60,505 nucleotides of DNA from CAIWKO01 sp964469155 (GCA_964469155.1 CAYXXU010000014.1:1-60505); one strand, 5' to 3'; counted from the first letter of the stretch, positions 43,870-52,581 are shown. Notes: a model not told the origin generated them from the letters alone. Numbers and translations: made by a program.

Positions 43870-44463
43870 TTATTCGTTTTTGCTTTTCAAATCATCAATC
43901 CATCCGTTTGGTTCTGCTTGTTTAACTACCCATTCAGCAACCTTTTCATCTTCGGGATAGGGTTTTTCGCCGATAATCGCATGGTATTTTTCGTATTTAA
44001 GATATAGAGCGACCCTTTCAATAAATAATGCCAGAGAGGTAAATGAACTGAAGGCTTCTTTATTTAGACAAACGCGACCCACAAAATCACCGAAAAACCG
44101 GATATTGGGGTGCCATGGATGAGGAATTTTATTTCCATGAATATTTTCCGTTAAGAACCTAAAAACTAACTTGCTTTCAACACTTGGAAAATTATTTGGA
44201 ATACTAATTCTCATAACAAACCTGTCAGCAAAATTGGGGTATTCAAGTCCATTTTCATCAGCTTCCATTATATTGCAAAAAGACCTGATATTGTATATTA
44301 TTTCATATACAACCGGAAGGCCCTCTCCATTACGTTCTCTTATAATGTAAGTTACTTCTTTATTATTTTGAAAACGGGCATCTATTGCGTTCCATTCCTC
44401 TAATAAACGCAAATGAGAACCTTTAAAGTTCTTGCTCTTATATATTTCTATTTCCTGACCCAT
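43870..44463 (-). CDS. E2-like ubiquitin-conjugating enzyme, paralogue 1
   Basis: A 197-residue UBC-fold protein. It has RISIPNNFPSVESKLVFRFL (the E2 Y/F-P strand), HPWHPNIRF with HPN (H118-P-N120), catalytic Cys132 in GRVCLNKEAF, then PYPEDEKVAEWV and the C-terminal helix. It starts 2 bases after the Ubl stop, which ties the two together. It is clearly a tandem duplicate of the next gene, yet has diverged at many positions, so the two may have different substrates or E3 partners. The spacing from HPN to Cys (11 residues between) is longer than in typical eukaryotic E2s. Confidence 0.85.
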   Translation of the reverse strand: MGQEIEIYKSKNFKGSHLRLLEEWNAIDARFQNNKEVTYIIRERNGEGLPVVYEIIYNIRSFCNIMEADENGLEYPNFADRFVMRISIPNNFPSVESKLVFRFLTENIHGNKIPHPWHPNIRFFGDFVGRVCLNKEAFSSFTSLALFIERVALYLKYEKYHAIIGEKPYPEDEKVAEWVVKQAEPNGWIDDLKSKNE

Positions 44464-44465
44464 GG

Positions 44466-44792
44466 CTATTTATGTCCTCCGGCTTTAGGGTCTGGCACTA
44501 ATTCAATAGTATCACCATTTTGGACATTATAGTCATGAAGGCAAAATTCTGTTTTGCCACGTTTTGCATGAAGAAGAAGAACCTGCCCGGTTTCATCTAT
44601 TTTCCCGAAAATATAATCTACCGGTACGCCATCAACGCCGACATTGGGCATATCAAACAAGTATTTACCTTCTTTGTTTTGAAGGTGTTTCAGGTTCGTT
44701 ATTAGTACATCTAGGTTACTGTTAGGGTCGTTGACTTTAACCTTTGTTTTTTTGTTTTGATACTGAATGAACAAATAAAAATTTTCTTCCAT
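44466..44792 (-). CDS. Ubiquitin-like protein with di-Gly near the C-terminus
   Basis: A 108-residue beta-grasp protein. The pattern starts with a beta hairpin (FYLFIQYQNKKTKVKVN), a helix (SNLDVLITNLKHLQN), middle strands, and ends with NVQNGDTIELVPDPKAGGHK, the usual N-G-D-x-I-x-L-V-P final strand of bacterial ubiquitin-like folds. The tail is AGG followed by His-Lys, so cleavage after Gly106 would expose a di-Gly ready for activation. The E2 gene starts 2 bases downstream, and a JAMM peptidase and E1 are in the same operon. An alternative reading as a YukD-like protein is less likely because of the GG tail and E1/E2 neighbours. Confidence 0.8.
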   Translation of the reverse strand: MEENFYLFIQYQNKKTKVKVNDPNSNLDVLITNLKHLQNKEGKYLFDMPNVGVDGVPVDYIFGKIDETGQVLLLHAKRGKTEFCLHDYNVQNGDTIELVPDPKAGGHK

Positions 44793-44876
44793 AATTGTAA
44801 ATTAAAATTTATTAATTTAAAAATTTATTGCTATTGTTAAAATGGGTGTACTCGAAAATCAAATTATTAATTCGAA

Positions 44877-47060
44877 TTATCTTATCGCAAGTTTTTCAAT
44901 AAACTTATCGCCATTACTTGTAATTAATTCAACAAGATAGAAGCCGTGGACCATTGTCAAATTAATTTCCTTTTTATCAAGGTTGTCTATTTGCTGCTCA
45001 TGAACAATTTTCCCCTCCAGGCTGTAAATTGTAAGATGCGACCCCGATATATTTATATTTTCGGTTAATTTTAAATGAAAAATTCCATCACTAGGATTAG
45101 GAAAAATTGTCATCCTAAATTTTTTCCCTGAGGGCATAAAATAGCAATTTGTAAAATTGCCACAATTATAATATGATCCTGATATTACAAATACCTTATA
45201 ACAGGATAGAGGATTCAAGGTCTGATTATATCTGGGTGGATAAAAGAACTGTTCATTGGCACCATCAATCGGAACCCCATTTTCATACCATTGATAATAC
45301 ATATTGACTGAAGACGGGTTAGGGTAGATAAGTATATAAGGTTCCCCTGCCTGATTCGTTTTAGCAACGATATCGTTCAGATTATCCTGATAAGGAACGG
45401 TAATTGTTCCACTAAGTGATTCCTGATTACAGACGCTGCCTGAAGCTGAGACTGTATAATTTACAATAGTATCCGGATTTCCAAATATGGTAACTGTTTT
45501 TAAACTGGTATCCACTGTATTATATAGGGAACCAGGGGGATTCACATTAACTATTGCGCTTTCAGCACTTCCTCCATAAGTAAACACTATTGGAATAATA
45601 GCAGCACCGGCACATAAAGTTTGATTTTGTGTTCCACTGCCACTATTCCATGAAATAGTTTGTGCGGCACCTACAATTATTGAGCCTGTAGCATTAATAC
45701 TTCCACAACCACCCGTTAAGGGAATGCTGTAGTTAAAAGTACCTGATTCAGTTGGTGTGCCACCTATTGTAATCGTATTAGCTGACCATTGTGCTGAAAC
45801 ACCGTTAGGCAGATCAACAGCGGTTCCAATTCCTGTAGCTCCTGTTGTTGTGTGAGTAATATCAGGATTGATAGTGGTGTTTATACACAGGTTCGGCGTT
45901 GAAGAGGCAGCACTGGCAGTATTGTCAGCTATTACATTGATTGTGCCACTTGCGTTAATATTTCCGCAACCGCCTGTTAAAGGTATGCTATAAATAAAAT
46001 TGTTTGCGGTAGTCGGTGTTCCACTTATCGTTATCGAATTGCTTGACCATTGCGCTGTAACTCCATTTGGCAAACCAGTTGCTGTCCCAATTCCGGTCGC
46101 TCCGGTAGTGGCATGGGTGATGTTAGGACTAATAGGGGTATTAATACAAAGAGTAGGGGTAGAAGAAGCTACTGTAGTGGTATTAGCAGCAGTAACATTA
46201 ATGGTCCCTGTGGCGTTAACATTTCCGCAACCGCCTGATAAAGGTATGCTGTAATTAAAAGTACCTGATGCAGTTGGTGTACCGCTTACCGTTATTGTAT
46301 TACTGGCCCATTGGGTTGAAACGCCGGCCGGTAGACCGGACGCTGCCCCTATACCGGTAGCTCCAGTAGTGGAATGTGTGATATTTGGGCTGATAGCTGT
46401 GTTGATACAAAGGGTGGGAGTATGGGATGCCGCTGTGGTAGTATTAATAGCAGCAACATGGATTGTTCCTGTGGCATTAATGTTTCCGCAACCACCCGTT
46501 AAAGGTATGCTATAGTTAAAATTACCTGAGGAAGTAGAAATGCCGCTTATTGTTATTGTGTTGCTGGCCCATTGTGCTGCCACTCCTGCTGGCAGACCGT
46601 TAGCTCCCGCAATATTATTATTTAATATACCTGTGGCGCCTGTGGTAGAATAAGTTATCTGTGTTATATTAGAGTTTATGCATACTGTCTGATTGTCAGT
46701 TCCGGCTGCCGAGGTTAAAGTTACTGTGCTGTTAGGAGTTAGTAAGATATGATATGCACTGCTGGTTATCGGGCTTCCGCCACCACCGGTATATGAAATT
46801 ACAACCGTATAACTTCCTGTATCAGAAATCGAAAATGATCCAACATTATATGTGCTTGAATTTGTACCAATATTTACTCCCCATTTTTTCCATTGATAAT
46901 TAGTAATTGTACATCCTCCACAACCACTAAGAGATGCTGTCAAAGTAAAATTATCACCTGCGCACACATACGACGGGCCAGATATACTGGCAGTTGCTGC
47001 ATCACAAATGGTGCTTTTCATAAATAGCATAAGAACACAAAACAAAATTAAATTTTTCAT
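44877..47060 (-). CDS. Repeat-rich surface protein with T9SS sorting domain inside the T6SS locus
   Basis: A 727-residue exported protein: signal peptide (about 1-21), an Ig/PKD-like domain (about 25-110), then about five repeats of 87 residues (STPTLCINT, then NITHSTTGATGIG, then LTGGCGNINATGTI), a further Ig-like segment, and a C-terminal T9SS type A domain starting MTIFPNPSDGIFHLKL. The repeats are 261 bases apart at the DNA level (landmark at 45703, 45964, 46225, 46486). Such proteins are usually surface adhesins. Its position between the effector pair and the Ubl gene, on the same strand, is unexpected for a T6SS locus; it may aid contact with target cells. Confidence 0.8.
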   Translation of the reverse strand: MKNLILFCVLMLFMKSTICDAATASISGPSYVCAGDNFTLTASLSGCGGCTITNYQWKKWGVNIGTNSSTYNVGSFSISDTGSYTVVISYTGGGGSPITSSAYHILLTPNSTVTLTSAAGTDNQTVCINSNITQITYSTTGATGILNNNIAGANGLPAGVAAQWASNTITISGISTSSGNFNYSIPLTGGCGNINATGTIHVAAINTTTAASHTPTLCINTAISPNITHSTTGATGIGAASGLPAGVSTQWASNTITVSGTPTASGTFNYSIPLSGGCGNVNATGTINVTAANTTTVASSTPTLCINTPISPNITHATTGATGIGTATGLPNGVTAQWSSNSITISGTPTTANNFIYSIPLTGGCGNINASGTINVIADNTASAASSTPNLCINTTINPDITHTTTGATGIGTAVDLPNGVSAQWSANTITIGGTPTESGTFNYSIPLTGGCGSINATGSIIVGAAQTISWNSGSGTQNQTLCAGAAIIPIVFTYGGSAESAIVNVNPPGSLYNTVDTSLKTVTIFGNPDTIVNYTVSASGSVCNQESLSGTITVPYQDNLNDIVAKTNQAGEPYILIYPNPSSVNMYYQWYENGVPIDGANEQFFYPPRYNQTLNPLSCYKVFVISGSYYNCGNFTNCYFMPSGKKFRMTIFPNPSDGIFHLKLTENINISGSHLTIYSLEGKIVHEQQIDNLDKKEINLTMVHGFYLVELITSNGDKFIEKLAIR

Positions 47061-47122
47061 ATAAATTGGTTTTGATCAATTATTATTTTTATTGATCCTA
47101 AAATCTTGCAAATATTGGTTTA

Positions 47123-47818
47123 CTATTTTAGGTTTTTTGATTTCAAATATTCATTAAGTATTTCCTCTTGTTCTTCTCCATCAACATATTCTTTTGAACG
47201 TATCGTACTAAATAAAACCTCTCCGTTGACCCCATTAATGAGATAATAAATAACCTTTAAATTGTTAAGAGAATCGTTTACACCAATCTCATATAAAGGT
47301 AAATTTAGAAACTCTCTTTCTTCAAAACGATTAAACATGAACACATTATTTTCTTTCATTATATCAACGTCATATTTTTGTTTCATGAGATGAATAAGAT
47401 CAGCGATGCTAAATAAATATGGTTTATCCCAATTTTCTTCTTTTTCAAGAGTTCCTGAATTGGAATAATATTTCCATATCCCCACAGGATTATCATAAAA
47501 ATTATAACCTCTAATAATTAACGAACCCTCTTTATTATATGAAAAAACCAGACTATTAGGATTGTTTTGGTATTTACGCTCCTCCTGATAATTATCAGAA
47601 TATTCTACCTGTTTCACAATCATACCATCAGGAAGCGAAAACTTATACTCATTACCAATCTTGTTTTTATTAAACTCTAATATATTAAAGTGTCCCTCAC
47701 CATTATTATTCATGTTATTATTATTTTTAGTGACATTACTATTTATATTATCATTCTGAGTCATGCAACTGCCAATGGATGTTAAGATTAATATTATAAT
47801 TACTACATTTCTCATCAA
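47123..47818 (-). CDS. Lipoprotein, probable immunity protein for the PAAR-like effector
   Basis: A 231-residue protein with a lipoprotein signal (LILTSIGSC, Cys17) and an Asn-rich linker, then a beta-rich part including GIWKYYSNSGTLEKEENW, a MORN-like motif. It begins 5 bases after the stop of the PAAR-like metallopeptidase gene, the position of an immunity gene, and its periplasmic anchoring would protect against a toxin acting in the periplasm. I do not recognise the family; the immunity role is inferred only from position and localisation. Confidence 0.6.
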   Translation of the reverse strand: MMRNVVIIILILTSIGSCMTQNDNINSNVTKNNNNMNNNGEGHFNILEFNKNKIGNEYKFSLPDGMIVKQVEYSDNYQEERKYQNNPNSLVFSYNKEGSLIIRGYNFYDNPVGIWKYYSNSGTLEKEENWDKPYLFSIADLIHLMKQKYDVDIMKENNVFMFNRFEEREFLNLPLYEIGVNDSLNNLKVIYYLINGVNGEVLFSTIRSKEYVDGEEQEEILNEYLKSKNLK

Positions 47819-47823
47819 TATGA

Positions 47824-49551
47824 CTAAAGATTGTTTCTAATAATTTCCCATTGCCATCGCCATGTATATTTTCGTTTTGCACCATTATAACTAATAATAT
47901 TTTCGGTAGCGTTCACAGTATTGTCAACATTATTTCCAAGTGCATCATACGACGCATGAGGGAAAATATACTTAATATTACTATTTTTAAGAGGAGGGTT
48001 CCCATCGCGGTGTGTATGGTATAACTGAAACCCGTGCAAAGCCTCATGACCCAAGGTCGTTGGCCATCGATCTTTATAAAGGTAAATATTTTTAACGAAA
48101 GTTGATTTACCTGTCACAGGGTCAGTTTGTGATGTGACTTGTCCTGCTGAAGGGTTTGTTACATTGGCTTTAACACTGAAAATCGGAAAACAATCATTAT
48201 ATTGAGGGAAATCCTTCCTAAATTTAGATTTCATATAAGTGAGTGCTGCTCCGTTATTTTTATGTCTGTCAATTTTATTTGCAGTTATGAACATTCCTGC
48301 TTCAGGATCAGGAGGTAAAGAAGGAGCAGTAACATTGCGAAACCTTTTATCTGCTGATAAATCCAAAATAATCGGAAGTCCATTATTCCCCTTTTCAATA
48401 ATTTCAGGGCATATCAATGCCTGATATAAAACATTTCTCAAGTATTTACTATCATCAGCAACAAAATCACCGGTTAGTGAGATACCTGTCTTTTGTACAT
48501 CTGTTTTAACAGAAACAAATACAAATTTGGTTGTTTTACGGTGAATAGAGTCATTAGGTAAAACAATGATTTTCCCAGCTAATTCCTCAATTCCATCTTT
48601 TATCGCAACAACGGTTATTGATTCGGTTACGGTTAATTCTTTATTACAGGTAACAGTTAGTTTTGTTGCGGATTCTTTTTTTGCCCCTTTTGACAGATCG
48701 GTTAATGAAGCGGGCGATACAGATATGTCAGGATTACTTACAAGAATTTTTAGATCATCAAGATCTTCATCATTTTCAACCAGAACCCTCAATGTTGCCT
48801 TAAAAAGTGGCTTGGGATTAATTGCTGCATCAAACGCGTCACAAAATGGTTTTGGAAATAAGTTCAGGTATGGAATATAATACTTATAATCGACCGGTTT
48901 GTGAAATATGTTCAGTTGCAAATATTCCTTTTTAATATTTTCCTGTGCTTCAGCTTTGGTCAAATCATTAGTTCCATCCTTGTATCCACTTAAAATTATA
49001 TCGTCATAAGCTTTTTCAGTAGTCAATCCTCCATCATTAATTCGTAACCAATCGAAACCGAATTCACCATCGTACTTTGCCTGGTCTTGATCAGTTCTGA
49101 ATTCTACAATAGTTTTTGGTGTTTTTTTTGCTTTTTTTTCTGTTACAGTTACACCTCCGGCACCAGTTTTGCACCCGAAAGGCGTTTGTCCGTTAGTGGT
49201 AAATGAGATATTTCCTCCCCACAAGCACATTAACTTACAATTATCCAACAGAGCCGGAGCACCTTTTATCATTACATCTTTACTTCCCGGAGCCCAGGGA
49301 GCTACAGTGTTGGGGACACAGGGCTGAGGAGTTAAAACCCCCATGGCTGCACTGGTTGCTGCCGCAACCTGCGGATTGGACAATGAGGTGCACATCCCGA
49401 AGGTAGCAATATTTACCATGGGTATGTTATCCATGATATTGGCCATAGGTTTTTTGCTTAACATCGGCTTTATAGGTAAAACCGTCAATACTGATGGAGT
49501 AGCTCCAAAAGTGCAGGTCATTTGTGCCGTGCTGCAAACGTACGCTGGCAT
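47824..49551 (-). CDS. T6SS effector: PAAR-like (DUF4280) domain with C-terminal HExxH metallopeptidase
   Basis: A 575-residue protein. Residues about 1-115 form a PAAR-like DUF4280 domain (MPAYVCSTAQMTCTFGATPS, then APALLDNCKLMCLWGG) that would cap the VgrG spike. The middle is beta-rich (KATLRVLVENDEDL, then ELTVTESITVVAIKDG). The C-terminus carries the zinc-peptidase motif HEALHGFQLYH (H502-E503-x2-H506-x5-H512), whose spacing matches the metzincin pattern HExxHxxxxxH. It is expected to be delivered on the spike and to cut a protein in the target cell. It begins 4 bases after vgrG and is followed by the probable immunity lipoprotein. Confidence 0.8.
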   Translation of the reverse strand: MPAYVCSTAQMTCTFGATPSVLTVLPIKPMLSKKPMANIMDNIPMVNIATFGMCTSLSNPQVAAATSAAMGVLTPQPCVPNTVAPWAPGSKDVMIKGAPALLDNCKLMCLWGGNISFTTNGQTPFGCKTGAGGVTVTEKKAKKTPKTIVEFRTDQDQAKYDGEFGFDWLRINDGGLTTEKAYDDIILSGYKDGTNDLTKAEAQENIKKEYLQLNIFHKPVDYKYYIPYLNLFPKPFCDAFDAAINPKPLFKATLRVLVENDEDLDDLKILVSNPDISVSPASLTDLSKGAKKESATKLTVTCNKELTVTESITVVAIKDGIEELAGKIIVLPNDSIHRKTTKFVFVSVKTDVQKTGISLTGDFVADDSKYLRNVLYQALICPEIIEKGNNGLPIILDLSADKRFRNVTAPSLPPDPEAGMFITANKIDRHKNNGAALTYMKSKFRKDFPQYNDCFPIFSVKANVTNPSAGQVTSQTDPVTGKSTFVKNIYLYKDRWPTTLGHEALHGFQLYHTHRDGNPPLKNSNIKYIFPHASYDALGNNVDNTVNATENIISYNGAKRKYTWRWQWEIIRNNL

Positions 49552-49555
49552 AATT

Positions 49556-51517
49556 TTACGAATTGACGTTAACTATTGTACTTTTTAAATCCATTGATTG
49601 TCCTCCCTCTATTTTCATTGAGGTTTTTGCCGACTGTTCATGGGTCTGAGAGCTTAGTTGCATTTTACCTGAGGCGGTGTTGCTTATATCTGCTGCGTTC
49701 AGTGTATAATTCTTACTAATGCTCTCATTTTTATCCTTAGTAATATTAACTGTTTGATTCCCTTTAACCTCAACAGTATGATCATTGGTCACCTGCACCT
49801 TCATGTTATTTTTAACCATTTCAGTCATATTTTTATCGGTGGTTACCGAAATATCTTCTTTGGCCTCAATGGTAATATTTTTCTCAGCTTTCATGATGAT
49901 ATCATTACCTGCCAACAACTCAATATTCCCTTTCGACTCTAATTTGATCAGTTTATCATCTGTTGACAGGGTGATCTTGTAGTTGTTTTTTCCATTATCA
50001 TAAATACTGATATATCCGCCCGGGTCTACGTCATGTATCTCAATGGTGTGTCCGTTGCGGGTACGTATCGCTTTGATATTATTTTTATCGTCGGCCCATT
50101 TGCTTTCCGGTTTTTGTTTTCCATGATATAAGGTTCCTATTACAAATGGTTTCTCGGCATTACCATTTTCAAATCCAACTATCACTTCTTCTCCTATTTC
50201 GGGAATATAATAGAATCCCTTGTCGCCTCCACCATAAGGCTGTGCAATTCTGAGCCATGGGGTAACTAAACTGTTACTTTGCAATTCCTGCCAGATAAAC
50301 TGTACGCGAATTCTTCCGAGTTTCTCCGGATCCTTGTTATCGGTAACTTTAGCTCTCTGCGATTCAGCATAGGGGTACGCATCGCTATTGGCATAGGGTG
50401 GGAATTCTGCATTGGCCGGAATAGCAAAAATTTCATTTTCATACTTGCCTTTGGCACTTACCCGGTGCGTAATCTCGCAGATGATCAGTTCGTCATGATC
50501 TAATTCTCCGCCTTTGGTATTTTTATCCTTATCGTAAGGGTCATGAATTTTTAATTTGCTGCCAATTTTGAGATCAGCACGATTGGTGTGAGCATGGCAG
50601 ACAAACATTTTGCTTTTGCTGCCCAATCCCTGTACTTTTAACGATGCCTCAAGCTGGTCAATACTATTAGCTTCCTGGGCGCCGGAATGTAGGTTTTGAA
50701 CGGTCAACTTTTTAAACGAACTGTCGGAATGATTATAGGAGTAATCTGTCAGTTTATGTAATGATGACCCCGTTAAGGTTTTGGCATTTTTTGTATTGTT
50801 TTTATAATCCAGATAGTTATGGCAGTAATGGGTAAAATTAACATGGTTTATAATAAACTCATATTTATAATCAATAATGTCAATTCCAGGGTTCAGGGTT
50901 ACTGAACTACCGCCGGTGATCTTGCCGAACACCATTTTTCCATCCTCATAATAAAAAAACTCGCCATAACGCTGCGCCATTCGTTTTAGAAATTCATAGC
51001 TGGTTTCGTTATATTGAACCACATAGGGAATGCTTTTATCCATCTTTGGATTTACATCGGTACTGATATTATTGTAATCTTTTATACAATCTTTTACTAT
51101 ATCGCTCAATTTCTTGTCTTCATAGGAGTAGCAATGCAAATTATCGTGCAACAGGTAGTCGAAGCTGAAAGCAATAACATTAAAAACCACATCTTTGTCG
51201 GTAGTATTCCGTGCCGAATTAATATTTATGATAATTCCTTTAAAAGATAGGGACTTATTGAGGCTGTTACCTTTTTTATCTGTAACATTTGTTTCAATTT
51301 TGAACTCCACATTGGCACCTAAAAGATCGTCGGCAATTTTAAATTTTACATCGTCCTGACTCCTTGATACAACTTTTTTTCGGATCGAAAACTCTAATTT
51401 GTTCGGCTTCAGTAATTCTTTAGATAACGAAACTTCCTTCACGGAATATTCCGAATTTTTATCAGAAAATGATTTTCCTCCTATTTTCAGATCAAGAGTT
51501 TTTATTTGTACAGCCAT
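49556..51517 (-). CDS. vgrG: T6SS spike protein VgrG (TssI)
   Basis: A 653-residue trimeric spike protein. The N-terminal gp27-like part includes VAFNVIAF-type strands and NETSYEFLKRMAQRYGEFFYY, followed by the OB-fold region (LGRIRVQFIWQELQSNSL, VTPWLRIAQPYGGGDKGFYY, PEIGEEVIVGFENGNAEKPF) typical of VgrG/phage gpV. The C-terminal needle is a repetitive beta-helix (NIELLAGNDIIMKAEKNITI, then MVKNNMKVQVTNDHTVEV) with no added toxin domain. It is followed after 4 bases by the PAAR-like effector. A 125-base gap separates it from tssD. Confidence 0.93.
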   Translation of the reverse strand: MAVQIKTLDLKIGGKSFSDKNSEYSVKEVSLSKELLKPNKLEFSIRKKVVSRSQDDVKFKIADDLLGANVEFKIETNVTDKKGNSLNKSLSFKGIIININSARNTTDKDVVFNVIAFSFDYLLHDNLHCYSYEDKKLSDIVKDCIKDYNNISTDVNPKMDKSIPYVVQYNETSYEFLKRMAQRYGEFFYYEDGKMVFGKITGGSSVTLNPGIDIIDYKYEFIINHVNFTHYCHNYLDYKNNTKNAKTLTGSSLHKLTDYSYNHSDSSFKKLTVQNLHSGAQEANSIDQLEASLKVQGLGSKSKMFVCHAHTNRADLKIGSKLKIHDPYDKDKNTKGGELDHDELIICEITHRVSAKGKYENEIFAIPANAEFPPYANSDAYPYAESQRAKVTDNKDPEKLGRIRVQFIWQELQSNSLVTPWLRIAQPYGGGDKGFYYIPEIGEEVIVGFENGNAEKPFVIGTLYHGKQKPESKWADDKNNIKAIRTRNGHTIEIHDVDPGGYISIYDNGKNNYKITLSTDDKLIKLESKGNIELLAGNDIIMKAEKNITIEAKEDISVTTDKNMTEMVKNNMKVQVTNDHTVEVKGNQTVNITKDKNESISKNYTLNAADISNTASGKMQLSSQTHEQSAKTSMKIEGGQSMDLKSTIVNVNS

Positions 51518-51642
51518 AATTTCTAAATTGTTTACTAATGGATTACATACCGAAATAAACTTATGAACAACGTCATAATAACTATAGTTGAGTTGAGCAA
51601 AGAAATACTACTTCAGACCATTGTAATTCAATACAAATAAAA

Positions 51643-52062
51643 TCAATCAACCAGATCCTCGATCACACAATTATCATCAGCTCCGAATGAAACGGTTCCC
51701 GGAACAATGGTGATCTTCATGTACATCATCGATGCATTTGCATTGACATTACCAAAATTGAAATTCTCGATAAGTTTTACACAATATGCATCTTTAAAGG
51801 AAACGGTTTTCTTTTTTTCTACATTGTTCGAATTAACTATGAGTGCAAGTTTACCATCCTTGGTAGTATTCGTGTCTCTCATCCACTCATGAATGGTAAA
51901 ATCAGTATCATCGTGCACATCCAAAGTAATATTAATTTTTCCACCACCTGGTTTGCCCGAAGGTCGTCCGGTATTCTCGTCACATTCCTGGCTAAATTCA
52001 TAATCACACCTAAGAATTTTATATGACTTATTACCAATTTCCAGCGTACCTGTTAATGCCAT
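51643..52062 (-). CDS. tssD: T6SS tube protein Hcp (TssD), copy 2
   Basis: A 139-residue Hcp-family tube protein of the Bacteroidota type (MALTGTLEIGNKSYKILRCD, then SGKPGGGKINITLDVH, then EWMRDTNTTKDGKLALIV, then VSFKDAYCVKLIENF). The domain order matches copy 1. The segment GKINITLDVHDDTDF and the C-terminal strand SMMYMKITI fit the beta-barrel ring protein. It lies after a strong terminator that separates it from copy 1, so the two copies are probably expressed at different levels. It may be specialised for carrying a cargo. Confidence 0.88.
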   Translation of the reverse strand: MALTGTLEIGNKSYKILRCDYEFSQECDENTGRPSGKPGGGKINITLDVHDDTDFTIHEWMRDTNTTKDGKLALIVNSNNVEKKKTVSFKDAYCVKLIENFNFGNVNANASMMYMKITIVPGTVSFGADDNCVIEDLVD

Positions 52063-52089
52063 AGTATTGTCAATTAAAATAATAAAAAA

Positions 52090-52124
52090 GAAAGGCTGAT
52101 TAACTGATTGTTAATCAGCCTTTC
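52090..52124 (-). terminator. Rho-independent terminator between the two tssD genes
   Basis: A perfect 15-bp stem, GAAAGGCTGATTAAC with GTTAATCAGCCTTTC, with a 5-base loop, followed on the minus strand by TTTTTTATT. It sits 12 bases past the stop of tssD copy 1, so it would end most tssB-tssC-tssD transcripts, with only some read-through to the rest of the operon. Confidence 0.9.
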
Positions 52125-52136
52125 TCTCGCAAAAGG

Positions 52137-52529
52137 CTATGCCCATTTACTTTCGTATGTTACAGGTCCGTTAGTGATTGACCTGCATGAAATTACGATC
52201 TCTTCTGAATGGCCTGTGCCTTCTTCCCATAATTCGGTAAAATCTATACAATAAGCATCTTTGAATTCGATGGTTTTCATTTTTCCACCTTTTACGGTTT
52301 CAATAAATTCAATTTTGCCGTTTTTGTTAAGATTGGGTGATACCATCCATTTCAGCAAATCAGGATTTCCATCGTTCATTGCTTTCACACGTATAGTGAT
52401 CAATCCACCTCTGGGTATTCCGGACATTTGTCCTTCGATGTCTGTTGCCTGGTTAAATGAATATTTAACCATCATTACTTCGCGGTCGGTGAAACCGTCA
52501 ATTTTTAATGTTACTGGAGTTTGTGCCAT
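52137..52529 (-). CDS. tssD: T6SS tube protein Hcp (TssD), copy 1
   Basis: A 130-residue Hcp tube protein. Its start MAQTPVTLKIDGFTDREVMM, the middle GLITIRVKAMNDGNPDLLKW and the FKDAYCIDFTELW stretch match the other copy and Bacteroidota Hcp proteins. It stacks as hexameric rings inside the TssBC sheath and is ejected with VgrG. It follows tssC by 52 bases and is closed by the terminator, so it is in the tssB-tssC-tssD transcript and is probably the major, highly expressed tube protein. Confidence 0.9.
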   Translation of the reverse strand: MAQTPVTLKIDGFTDREVMMVKYSFNQATDIEGQMSGIPRGGLITIRVKAMNDGNPDLLKWMVSPNLNKNGKIEFIETVKGGKMKTIEFKDAYCIDFTELWEEGTGHSEEIVISCRSITNGPVTYESKWA

Positions 52530-52581
52530 GATTTTAAAATTTTAGGGTTTATATGATTAAATTAAATTAAGGGTTTGCTAT

